NCBI GenBank assembly: GCA_963580275.1
Contig: OY756947.1
Span: 1,676,501 to 1,740,500, forward strand
Direction: 5' to 3'
DNA: 64,000 nt
Source: Crataegus laevigata
Lineage: Eukaryota; Streptophyta; Magnoliopsida; Rosales; Rosaceae
Below the pieces are notes generated by a model. It was not told the DNA's origin, did not search any database, and saw nothing but the letters and a program-made list of their open reading frames with translations. The stretch's first letter is position 1, and each line of letters opens with the position of its first letter. Positions 12,475 through 23,862 of this stretch are shown here, piece after piece. Both the position numbers and the translations under genes were made by a program.

Positions 12475-14236
12475 AATTTATCTAAATATCTAGATGCAAA
12501 ATTCTTAAAGGTGATCAATCATTATAACATGGCATATAATCGGATAATAATCAACGAAGTACTTCGCAAATATTCATGTCATGGCTTCATCATAAACCTT
12601 AGAAAATAATTTAGTTACATATAGAAATAAAAATAAAAGAAAGATAGAACCCGTAATTCATGGCAAAGCACGTCCCTAAGCTCTTCTTCACAAATTGCAA
12701 AGATGGTGAATGGTGTAGTGGTGTGATGTGGGTTATGCGGAGGATGGATGGATGGATATCTTAGAGAGCTTAGGGCACCTTATTTATACTAGAAACCCTA
12801 AAAAGTCTGGGAGAAACTCTCCTATAACAAAACAAACTCCTAAACAATTAATGACACAAACTAGGAAAGAATCCTTCTTGGCTTGGGAAACACATCATCT
12901 GTCTTGCACGCCAGTTTTAGGGTCGATTTATCTTCTGAAAAAAACTGTAAAAATATGGAAAATATAGCTTTATCTCTTATCTTTCCAAGAATATATCGCA
13001 TGCCACTAGAAAAAATCGGGAAAGCCTCCAAATCTTCATTCTCCTACAATAGTCTCCTTACCAATAGTTAAAGAAACTCTAGTCTAGTACTAGAGGGAAT
13101 CAACTAACTAAAAGAGATTAAGAAGTAATAAGAATTACAAACTGATTTGTACAAATTCCTACAAATTACATATACTAAGAGGGAGAGATAGATTAATGTC
13201 AAACATGATAAGGTCCAATTAAAACAGTAATTAAAACACATTCCCAAGGTTCAAACAATTTGAGTTTAGCGCCTTATCTAATAGCTCAATTATCGTTTAA
13301 GGCATAAATCCATAGTCACCCTTTTTCTAACTACTTAATCACATTAAATAATCACATAGGAATGCAACATAAACAATTAGATTTAGTGCATATGGGTATA
13401 ATTAAATGATGAGTTTAAACAATAAACAAAATTAAAATCAAATATTTTAACTTTTTCAAATAGTAGGGGCCTAAATGCAAAAATACAAAAGTTAGGGGCC
13501 AAAGTGTAAATACTCTAAAAGTAAAACAACTTTTTCTCAAAAACACAAAACCCCCCACGAGGGTTTTGTCATAGGGTGGCCGGCCATGATGGTGGGGAGA
13601 AGCAAAGTCTCACTCACCTTGCTTTAATTCAATGCAAGGAAGAAAAATCAAAATTTTGCTTGTCACTTGGTTTTGCTTTAAGGATATTTTGTAAAGATTT
13701 TGAGAAAAATATCCTAGAGTTGTCTAGGATTAAAATTACATTAAGTAAAGCTTTAGATGATAAGTATATCACCCAAATCCATAAAACAATTTTATAAACT
13801 TAAATAAAATCATTTTTCACCCAAAACAAAACATAAACACCAAGAACAAAACCATGAACATAATTTCAAGATTTTCATATTCTTGGTGATTTCTTCACAA
13901 AACCAAAAACAAAAGTGACAAGAATACTTCTTTCTAGCATCAAAGAGTGTGTGTGTGTGTGTGATTCAAAATAAAAAACACTAACACATGCAAAAACCCA
14001 TTTTGTGCCGTGCCCCCTTTATGTCCCAAAACCCCAAATTTTGTTTTAAACTCATTCTTCATTCATGCATCTAAAACACCTTTTTACATGCATACCTTTC
14101 TCAACTATTGATTAACATTTTTCAACACTTGAAAAACAAAAGATAAACATACTTTAAATGAAGAACATTTATGTCATAACATAAAATTAAAACCCATATG
14201 CATAAAATCCAAAAGGACACATAATACATAAACCTT
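12475..14236 (-). mobile_element. Noncoding internal region of an LTR element (LARD-like)
   Basis: This DNA lies downstream, on the minus strand, of the primer-binding site at 14237-14250. It should therefore include internal sequence of the element whose LTR is 14253-16141. I find no gag, protease, integrase or reverse transcriptase frame. The lower-coordinate part (12475 to about 13300) may belong to a different, interrupted element. A (GT)n tract occurs near 13950. Confidence 0.45.
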
Positions 14237-14250
14237 TGGCTCTGATACCA
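14237..14250 (-). other. Retrotransposon primer-binding site (initiator Met-tRNA type)
   Basis: The plus strand reads TGGCTCTGATACCA, the complement of TGGTATCAGAGCCA. That is the usual plant PBS for tRNA-iMet. It lies two bases from the TG end of the adjacent LTR, which fixes the element orientation as minus. Confidence 0.8.
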
Positions 14251-14252
14251 CT

Positions 14253-16141
14253 TGAAGGAATTTATGAGATTCATTAGGGATTTCATGTGACTAGCATGCA
14301 TATACAAATCAAAATATATATACGAAAACAACGGAAGCATGTAATCAAATTATATTAAAACTCTAGTCATGTAAATCCCCTTTAAGATGCATAGGTTTAT
14401 GTAAGATGCATCACAAAATATTTTATTGAAGAACAAAGTTAAGGAGTAGATTTGTACCTCTTGATCTACTCTTAAGACCAAGGATGGACCACCTCCAAGA
14501 CCTTTGCTCCTCAAAGTGTTTGAGCCTAGCCTCCCTCCTTGCCTCCTCCACTTTGATAGTTTGAGTGCTCCAAGGTTCTCTTAGAGTTTTCAAAGAGAAA
14601 ACCTCTAAAGATCCTCACCCACTAGTGTAGTGAGAAGGATGAAGGAATAACCAAAGGGGTGATTAGATGATTAGCTAAAACCCCCTAAAGGTGGCCGGCC
14701 ACTTTGTAGTTCTAGAGAGATATTTTCTTTTTCTCTATTTTGTTTTGAACATACAAGAACCCTAAATGAGATATTTCCTATAATGTTGTATTTATAGACA
14801 AAAGGAAACAAGTCAACATTTGACTTCCTCACCTCCTCATTGTGGCCGGCCCTTAGTGTGATATTTTGGGCTTTGGGCTTTTATTATTTCAAGTCATCCA
14901 ATGCTTGAATAAAAGCCCAATGGGTTTAGGCCCAATGGGCCCAAATAAACCCGAACGTTTCTTTAAGCCCAAAACGATCTTTTATCGCTTTTATGATTTC
15001 TTTAGACTTTCTAATTAATCGCCACACCTAATTAATCCAATTAATTATTTCCATCATCCATTGGTTACTCACTACAAGAGTGTATTGGTGAACAATCTTT
15101 TAGGTTCTAATTAATAAGGCAGTGAGATGATTGGCATCAATCCAATTGATTTAATCCAATCACTTTGTTGAATTAAAACTTACTTTTATTTCACGTTCTT
15201 CTTTGACGATTACAATTAATCATCTAGAAGAACTCACAAGCCATGAGTGACATCTAAACATATGTCATGGCTACCCAAGCTAATGTAGAAATTATTCAGA
15301 GAACCTATTCAGTTGGAATTACAATATAATTCGATCCTTCTTTAATACAATACTCTTAATCACATCACTAGGGTATGGATGTACTATGTCAAACCCCTAA
15401 TGTGATTATACGTTCTTATATGATTCATTTGAGTCGTATAGGAACGCTTTCCTTTTACTACGCTCGATACTTCGGCCGAAGATTCCCGAATCATATCTTA
15501 GAGTATTCTTCCTCTCTTAACGAGGATTAGAGATCCCTTGTTGACCATTCACATGCCTACATGTTTAGATAGCTTGACCCCGACAATGCCGTGGACTCTC
15601 CAATGGAATGCCATTTGACATTATCAAAGATCAAGGACCTAACCATTAGACATCTATGATGTCTTAGGTCAAAGGATTACTTACATTATTCCAACCATCA
15701 GAGTTACTTGCTTGACATGCGAGTAGACCTCCATGCAAGTACTCTCGTTCGATTGTGTTCAGTGAACTCATTCCCTCAATGAGCACCTACATACTTGTCT
15801 TAGTGTCACTACACGAATGGGATGAGACTTTCCATCCTTCCATTTAAAGCGGACACAGTATGTACTGATCTATGCATTGTCAGTATCCCTCCGACAATCC
15901 TATGATCAGGAACCTTTTGGACATGATGGTTATGTGAATAAGGTCTCTGTAGTCTAACATCATTAGATTACTTCTTCCATCGATCCATTGTCCCTGGATT
16001 CACTATTTAGGACATATTTCGTTTATTGAGATAGTCCTAATTAGTAACTTTGCCTTCCGATGTATAATAGTCATATATACATCAATTCATTGTCCTGAAA
16101 GGTTTCTTCCAAAGATTGACTTTCAGGGCACATTTCCAACA
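14253..16141 (-). mobile_element. 5' LTR of a Copia-type retroelement (about 1.9 kb)
   Basis: In sense (minus) orientation the LTR runs from TGTTGGAAATGTGCCCTG to AATTCCTTCA, giving TG...CA ends, 1889 bp, with a PBS right after it. The start sequence is one I recognise from large plant Copia-related elements. No second LTR is present in the window, so the element is truncated or rearranged at its other end. At its outer end it abuts the coding-like fragment at 16142-16458. Confidence 0.75.
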
Positions 16142-16458
16142 TAATGCACCTATCAGTTCTGCGAGACTATAGAAGTTCATGTCCACAGAAAAATTGTCGT
16201 CAGGGGCGGCACCAACTGGCTCCCCATCTTCAACCAAAATCAAATCGGAGCCCTCAGCGCCAATAGGGAGCACATTATCACTTTCCTTGACAGAAGGAGC
16301 TTCGATCACTGATTCTAGAAACCCAGCTAAAAGATCTTCCAGAAAATACCCATTATCGCAATTATCCTGAGAAGTGAATTTCACATCCAGAATTGGAATT
16401 TCAAAATCCACCACAGAAGCAGCATGGGAAAATTCGAGGATACTATCCTTAGTAAGCA
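16142..16458 (-). pseudogene. Orphan coding fragment between two LTRs
   Basis: The minus strand is open across this interval and encodes about 105 residues of acidic, Ser-rich protein, with segments such as SHAASVVDFEIPILDVKF and GSDLILVEDGEP. The open frame runs straight on into the LTR at 16141 (residues WKCALKVN...). Its apparent initiator Met lies exactly at the other LTR edge (16459). Both ends are therefore set by transposon junctions rather than gene signals. The composition and lack of stops suggest real host coding sequence. I cannot name the family with confidence. It may be the C-terminal part of a conserved plant protein of unknown function. Confidence 0.5.
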
Positions 16459-17708
16459 TGTTATCTCATAAAACATTTCATAAAACGTATTCATTAAATC
16501 ATGATATTCATATATGCATTTCTACTATTAAAACATGCATTTTTAGAAGGGACCACTCACAAATACTCCACCACTGAAAAGCCACACAACTAGCGAAGAC
16601 TGAAACGCCACAAATAATTGCTCCTAAGCACATAAAGGATCCAATTAATAAAACTATACTATAACAATTGAATTTGGGAAAACGGACGTAAAAAACGGGT
16701 CCACGAAAAGTCAACGTTGACCGATCAAAGTCAAAGTCAACTGTTAGACCGGGTCAAAGTCAACGAGTCCGATCGGGTCAAAGTCAACCAGGTCAAGGGT
16801 TTAGGTCAACCGGATTGGCCCTAAAAGGTTTAGGGCCAAGGGTTTGGGCCTTAAGCCTGGCCCACTTGTCTTTTGGGTTTGGAAATTAAAAAGGATAAAT
16901 CAAATAAATAAATGGGTTTTGGGCTTTGGGCTTGCAGGTCCGGTTTGAAATCTAGGTTAGGTTCAAATCTGGGCTTGGGTAACCCAGCCAAAAGGTCTGG
17001 GTTGAGGGTGGTTTTTAGGCCACCATTTGGCTAGTTTATAGGTTGATTTTCCAAGGCTCATAACTTCTTCGTTACTCAACCAAATGAAGTGATTCAAAAA
17101 TGAAAGTTATAGTACTCGACGAGAGGAAGAGAATGTTACCTTGCACGATGGCTAACTCGTTGTGGTTTGGCCAGAAAGGCGGTGCTGGTCGAAAAATGTG
17201 GAAAAGTTTCCCCGAGCTATTTTATGCGATTCAAACATATACACAACTTAAAACAAGCTTCAATCTAATCCTAAAACACATCCTAAGGGTTTTTAGAAAC
17301 TTACCAACGTTGGAAAATCATGAAACTCGTCGGGGAAGACGATGAATAGTACCGACCGAAAGAGAGGGAAGGGTTTGGGGTGTTCTTCCTTTATTTTTTA
17401 GAACACAAGGGTGATGGTGATGGTGTTTTGTTGTTGTTGTGTTGTTTGATGGTAAGGGAGGTGAAGGTTTGCAAAGAGGGAGGGCACGGGTGAGAGGGAG
17501 AAAGTGTGGGAGAGAAAAGTGAGAGAGATGAGAGAAAGAAGAAGTGAGAGGGAGAACTCGAGGAGAGCACATAGAAGAGAGGCTGGGGGACACAAAAACA
17601 AGGTGGGCCCCACTTGGCTCACCAACCAATCCCATAAAACAATTTTAAAAGAAAACAATAACCCAAAACAAAATGAAATTACATTATTTTTGGGGGTGGG
17701 GTTTTACA
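16459..17708 (-). mobile_element. Gypsy-type LTR (TGTAAAACCCC family)
   Basis: In minus-strand sense it begins TGTAAAACCCCACCCCCA and ends GAGATAACA, about 1250 bp with TG...CA ends. The interior has a run of GTCAA/TTGAC boxes (16700-16820) and a GA/CT-rich segment near 17450-17600. Open frames there are pyrimidine-rich and look non-genic. No matching flanking duplication was found, so whether it is a solo LTR or an element remnant is open. Confidence 0.5.
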
Positions 17709-17896
17709 TCCCATCCGGATCTCTCCTACCAAATCCTAAGGATCTGAAAATTCGGACTCTTAAAATTTGATCTAATGGCAACAAACAGGGTGCCCCTCTA
17801 AAAGTTATAATAATTGTAGCCATTTGATCAAATTTCAAGGGTCCAAATCTCCGAATCCCTAGGACTTGGTGGGAGAGATCCGGATGGGATCTCTTC
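17709..17896. mobile_element. Foldback MITE
   Basis: ATCCCATCCGGATCTCTCC at the left is mirrored by GGAGAGATCCGGATGGGAT at the right. The arms keep pairing inward (CTAAGGATCTGAAAATTCGG against CCGAATCCCTAGG), around a loop of about 40 bp. The left end touches the LTR edge, so one boundary may be truncated. No clear TSD was found. Confidence 0.65.
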
Positions 17897-18482
17897 CCCT
17901 ATATACAATAGGTAAATTATACATACATATATATATACATACATATATATATACATATATATATATATATTGAACTTATAGTACTACCATATACTTTTGA
18001 ATGTGTGTGTGTGTTAGGGGTAGTATGTGCAATAATTATTTGTGGTGAATAATAACATTTATTGATTTGATTTGAATATTGTGGCACAAGTTGTAAATGT
18101 TTTGTAAAAATAGGTCAACTACTTTTTTACTTGGTAGTCTTTTTCAAATTTGGATTTTATTTAGATATTTAGGATTAAGTGGGTTTTTATTTATGAAATA
18201 AGAATTGCAATGGTTTATATATAAAGAACTCTATAATATATTCAAAGAAATGTCCTTGATATCGAAGGCGAAAAATGCTACGGAAACATAAAACTTATAA
18301 CAATACATTGCATAATACTACGCACGTACACATCACACCACACTCACAACTCAGATTGGTAGGCATCATCAGATTTCATAGTAATGAAAATGCCCATTAT
18401 TCAATTCCCAAGACACTACGTACTACACAAACACAACGTCGCATAAGTTCATAACCTCATAGTCTCAAAACTAGCAAACCCT
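17897..18482. other. 3' flank of SEO gene with TATA/CATA microsatellite
   Basis: An (AT)n/(ACAT)n tract occupies about 17920-17970 and a GT tract lies near 18003-18014. The remainder is AT-rich 3' flank of the SEO gene. No gene is seen. Confidence 0.5.
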
Positions 18483-21400
18483 TCAATGATGCGCGTTCAT
18501 GGGAGAATCAGTGTGGCAGCACTTGTAGCTCACGAATGTCTCCATTGTGCGAGGACACTCTGGGCATTTCATGGTTTCCGGTACCTTTCCAGCAACGCTT
18601 GGGATGTCAAGGCGGCAGCATTGCCTCATAGTCTGAATCACCTTCTCGTGGTATGCTTTGAACGAGAATTCAAAGCCCTTCTCCTTTATGAAATTCTTCC
18701 ATGTGTCGAAGTCGTCAAGGACCTTCAAGATTGTGAAGCCATGGCCACTCACCACCACAGTAGACCCTTTAGTAAGCACAGCCCATCCACCCTCATTTTT
18801 GTAAGAAAGCAGCTTCTGGACTTCTTTGGTCACAGTGTCAGTTTGTTTGTTGACATTGGTGAAGAACAAACTCTCAATTCCATTCCAAAATCTTCCAAGA
18901 ATTCCAAGGTCTTCTCCGCCTTTCGGGCTCTTGCCAACACAAAATAGCTCCATGTTGATCTTCAATTCCTTGATGACGGGGTCATTGGCAATGGCAGTTG
19001 CTTTCATTGTGAACTGCTGGATCCAGTCATTGTCTTTGCCTCCATAGAAGAAAATGTACTTCTCCTCTTTCATCTGTTAGAACAAAGAAATAAAAATTAA
19101 ACCCACAAATTTGAATTGAAATTGGTGCAGTAATGTGGTGCAATTGTGAAAAAATGAATTGAATTAACTACCCAGGTCTGTATGGCTGGGTCAATATCAT
19201 TCACAATGGGAGTGAACCATTCTTTGTCATTTGTGATAGTATCTTCTATTCCCTTATGAAAAGGAAATGCCTTCATTCCATAAATCCGAATCAAGTGGAG
19301 AGCATTCGTGTTTTCCACCTTGCCTTGAGGGTTCATCACCACCACAGTGGGCTTGCCCTTGAAGTGCCACTCCTCCTTGATGAATCTGATGCCGGCTACA
19401 GGCGCAAAATACTGCACAATGTACCATGGCATCTTGGCCCTCAAGACCTCGAACTTCTTTCGTAGGTCATCAGTCCATTGCTCCACAATAGGGATCCACA
19501 CAATCATATACTTATCGTCTTTCTTTGTCCCCTCATAAACTGGTTTGATAATCGAAATGTCATCATCAGAAATGTCAAGGGTGGAAATGAACAAAAGCAC
19601 ATACTTCCTCCTCAGCACATCAATGCTAACCTGTTTGAAAAATTTAGGACAATGATTACATTAATTAGCTACGTACACTACAAACGGTAATAGTAAAAGT
19701 TTCCAAAAGTAGTAACGTGCTATAAGAACAAACCGTTTTGTTAGTAGAACCATCAATAATTGGCTGCATGGTATCCTTAGTGAAAATCAAGCCCTTGAAA
19801 ACCTCCATAACTTCTGCAGGGGTTCGAAAAAGTTTCCTCAGCTTCCGGTAGGTTTCTGCCTCGTCTGTTTTATACAAAGAACACTTGTTTTCAGCGATGC
19901 ATATCAAGTATAACATGTACAACGGTCCAAGTACTCACCTATCTGTTTTTTGCACTTTAACAATTGTATCTTAAGCTTGTTGAGGATGTAGTGGATTTTT
20001 TGAGCAAATTGGGACAAATCATATGGCTTCTCTCTACAATGCAGGAAACCAAGTCAGAGAAATATGACTTGTTTTAAAATTGTAGTAATCATAAATATAT
20101 ACTTTTAGAGGGTAATTGGTTTGGAAATAAAGAACTTACTCATCACTGGTTAGAAGGGTGATCTTAGTTGCACAAGAAAAAATAGTTATGATAGACCAAT
20201 AGACATCGACCGGTATGTGATCCATTGCAGTTGCCAATGCTGGCACATCCTTTGGATCATAAGCAGAAAGCTTCTCAAGCTCAAAGATGCACTCAATCAC
20301 TTGCAATGTGGTCTTGATCAGGACGTTGAGCTCGACAACAGCTTGCCTGCGCTTCTGGAGATCCGCGGGCTTGAGAAGAACCGGCACTCTCTTGAGGATT
20401 GCGACAGACTTGGCAAGTAGGTCGCTTTGTTGAGTTTGGGCAAGGAGCCAGAACTCTCCATATTCCAAAGCAAATGCTGCAAGGGCCAGCACTGCCTTGG
20501 CTTCCCATGAATAAGTTGAGAGCTTGTTGAGTATTGCCAAGGTTGATTTGTGGCCAATTTCTTCACCTGGTGGCTTGCATGACATCTGAAAGAAATTGCA
20601 GATAAATAAACCCGTGATTTTTTTATAGGAACTATAAGATTTTTTTTTTAAAGAAAAATAAAAGGAAAATTAAGAATTAATCAATTTGTTATGCAATATT
20701 GTAAATAATGACCTCACAGCAAATGGACTTGAGAGTGCACAATGGAGAACTGAAGGTGGCTTTGGGGGGCTTCTCATCAATGGTTTCAACATGTACTTGG
20801 GTGCCCTGCAACAAATCCCTAGTAATTAACCACCAATTGGAAGTTTGCTAATACTTCAAATTAAACTGAGCTCAGTAATATAATTGCAAGATATTTCTTA
20901 CTTCTAATCACTCAATTAATCAGATATCGTTGGATTAGTCCCCAAAAAAAAAAAAAAACCAGATATTGTTGGGGAAAGTAGAAATACTGTATTTTATACC
21001 TTTTGATAATGAATTGAAGTGCTGAACCCATGATTTGGTTTCTAATCTTTGAACTTCTTATTATTTTAGTTAAGATTATTATTAATAAAAATCATTTTCA
21101 AGCTTCATAAATGTATACGTGACCGATTTACCAACAAAGATAAATGCATGTGGCCCTTCTGTCAAATACAAAATAAAGAGGTCCAGAGGCAACAGAATTA
21201 TCAATATCAATTAGGAGTAGGCGCGGTTCGGTTTGGTGCGGTTTTGAGTGAAACCAAAACCAAAACCGCAAGTTTTTGCGGTTTGGTTCGGTGCGGTTTT
21301 GAAGCCAAAACCAAAATGAAACCAAACCATTTGGTTCGGTTCGGTGCGGTTTCAAACGGTTTCAGTTTGGTTTTTAAGAAAAAATGTACAATTTGCAATT

Positions 21401-23862
21401 TAACATATTAATAAGCATTTCCCAATAATAATAGGAAAAAGACATTTGTTATGTAAACAATTAGCATGTTGCATGTAGTTGTGATGTTAAAACATGTTTG
21501 TGCAACAAAAGGGTGTCCCTTACAATGTTTTTCATAAAACAAGTTGAATAAATTTGAATTCATTAAACGTGAGCAAAATTTTCATACTATAATATGTGAT
21601 ATCATACTTTAAATGAGTGGACTTCATTAGATCATTGTTCAACTCTTGATAACAAGATTAGTCCACTCTTGTATATATATGTGTGTTTGATGATATAATA
21701 TAACAAAGGTCCTTCAAGTTAATAAACGTGTTGATGCACAAAATCAGTGAGGACTTTGGTACAACAGAAAGTGTCAGGTGTGTGACCTTCGCTAGATTGT
21801 TTCGGTCACTAGTGCAGATAAGTATGTAAAGATATAGAGGCAGGGAAGCAAACACCAGATGTACATGGTTCACCCAGATTGGCTACGTCCACGGAAGCAA
21901 AAACCAAAAATTGTCAAGATTGACATAACTCTTTACTCTCATTTTTGAGATTCGAAATAATTAAAAATGTTCTTTGAATTTGTCCACTATCAATCATTTT
22001 CATAAAAAATTTACTTAAATAAGAATTAAAATGACAAAATATTCTCAATTTAATAAACAATGGCGAGACCCAAAAAATATTTGTAGATGCCGAAATGTAG
22101 AATGGTTTCTTATAATCCATGTCAAAAAATTTGAAAACAAGATACAAATCTAAATTTAAATCTAAAAGTATTTAAATTTAAATAAAGTAACATATTTAAG
22201 TTTTCAAACCATTTTCATTAGTTTTTTTTTAAAGAAAAATAGAGAAAAGAATAATAACAAATAGAAAAATATACGATCGGTATGTAGATAGCGATTCTTC
22301 TAACATAGAGTTGCTAGTAAGATAGCGACAACTTCCATACCAAGTCGCTAGAATTCTAGCGACTATATTATAATTCATATTCATGTTAATTTTTCATTTA
22401 TTTTTTTAATATTTTAATATTTGTTAATTTTTCTTTTATTTCTCTTACCATAACAACAAAATATCATATTCATGTTAATTTTTCTTTTATTTCTCCCACC
22501 TAATCTCATTAAAACTAGTCCCTGCCAATACCAAACACGAGACTGGACTAAGTGTTAGTCCAGTCCAGTCTAGTGATAGCTAGTGAGGGCAAACAAACGC
22601 ACCCTTAACGTACTAAAAAGCTCTAAACTCATTTTGTTTTGAAAAATTTAGCTCGTTTGAAGTTGTGAGATGGAAAATTTACCATGTTTTTACCAAAAAC
22701 AATTTCTTAAGAACATTCTCTACATTCCCAAATTAATTTTTCATATTATGTAAAAAGTTAAGTCTAATTATAAGAAATTCTCTATATTTCATCAATGAAA
22801 ACGGAATATTTTCGTAAAAAAGTTTGAGAGTGTTCTGATAAAGTAGTTTCCAATTTTTTTTAAATAATTAGTAAATCAATGCTCTAATCAGTTTATCAAA
22901 ATGTGAAGTGCTAATAAAAAAAAACCCATAAATAATCAATCCTACTCTCATTCTACCTATTTCAAAGTAACATATTTAGAACTATGAATCTAGATCAAAT
23001 TAATTATTTCCTTTTTTGGTTAAGTTTAGTGCAATAGTTTGCGATTCGACCATGTTTTTAGGAGATTTTCTATGGTGCTCCAGAGTGTTGATATTCTAAA
23101 TTTTTTAACTGTTAAATATTTGGGCAGAAACTGAGATCTAATGGTTAAAAATTCCGAACTATTCTATACTCCATAGAATTTTTGTGGCTATCAAATTGCA
23201 AATCGTTAGTGTTGGGGACAGGTTAATTTGCTGCCTCGCATCGGACTGAAAACGACTACCTAATCGTCGGATCTATTTGTCATACTACACAAACAAAATG
23301 TCCTTTATCCACTTCATCTCTTCTAATTTTCAGGACAAAACCGAGTTATCAAGTGCTATAATTTTTAATAAATGCAAGGAAATCTAGCATAGCCATCGCA
23401 AATAAGAGCAATGCTAGTTATTGTCACGTAGGCAATTGAAGGTAAGAGTCCCTGGCTTACGTTTTACCTTAAGAGTCTTTCGAAATAAACACAGAGACTA
23501 TTCTAAGCTTCTTAAGCAAGTGGTACCTCGTTTAAGAACAATGTTCTGGTATTAAAGCATTTAATCGACTGTAGTTAGCATTTCTCTTTTAAGTAGCAGA
23601 AGAACATAGAGATGTTACACAAATGTCATACCTGCACAATGTTATCGACGATCTGGGTCGAGCGCTTGATGATGTTTTCAGTGACAAGAAAGAGAGAATC
23701 AACGTCAAGGGAGTCATCCTCATGGACGTGGGTTGCATAAATGAGCTCCAATATTTTGTTGTCGGACATGGTGAAGAGGTTGAGCTCACCCTCAATGTGC
23801 TGAGCAGTGGTGGCGACCGCCGAGGTCACCTTGCTCACCACATTTTGTGCTATGCCTAGCAT
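18483..23862 (-). CDS. SEO: Sieve element occlusion (SEO/SEOR) P-protein
   Basis: Seven exons: 23632-23862, 20713-20805, 20140-20585, 19939-20033, 19734-19864, 19172-19630 and 18483-19073. They total 2046 bp and encode 681 residues, in the usual size range for the family. The order is an N-terminal SEO_N region (LFTMSDNKILELIYATHVHE; later MSCKPPGEE and STYSWEAKAVLALAAFAL), a thioredoxin-like centre (RRKYVLLFISTLDIS...), and a SEO_C region (KYIFFYGGKDNDWIQQF) ending in the Cys-rich tail KCPECPRTMETFVSYKCCH. SEO proteins are structural subunits of phloem P-protein filaments (forisomes in legumes) that can plug sieve plates. The start at 23862 is chosen because MLGIAQNVV resembles the start of the folded region. 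An in-frame ATG at 23952 is possible. Intron 1 is 2.8 kb and full of repeats. The gene looks intact. Confidence 0.93.
21195..21385. repeat. GGTTCGGTTTGGTGCGG-rich inverted repeat in SEO intron 1
   Basis: Alternating blocks of GGTTCGGTGCGGTTT and its complement AAACCAAAACCGCAA fold on themselves several times. This resembles a decayed hAT-like or related MITE. It gives long antiparallel open frames that are not genes. Confidence 0.55.
21729..21893 (+). mobile_element. Truncated LTR fragment, same family as 12109-12474
   Basis: It starts TGTTGATGCACAAAATCAG and shares the GATGTACATGGTTCACCC block with the LTR-like element at 12109. The 3' part is missing. It lies inside SEO intron 1. Confidence 0.5.
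22510..22605. repeat. MITE-like terminus in SEO intron 1
   Basis: GGACTAAGTGTTAGTCC is a short palindrome, followed by CTAGTGAGGGCAAACAAACGCACCC. This resembles the end of a plant MITE. The partner end was not found. Confidence 0.35.

Noticed and set aside
17318..17658. Two minus-strand frames of 86 and 105 codons
   Set aside because: They are pyrimidine-rich and lie within a Gypsy-type LTR, with no gag-pol or other domain.
18486..19690. Several plus-strand frames of 60-153 codons
   Set aside because: They are shadows of the SEO coding exons on the minus strand.
21128..21411. Antiparallel frames rich in Lys, Thr and Pro or Phe and Gly
   Set aside because: They translate the GGTTCGG-type inverted repeat in SEO intron 1.
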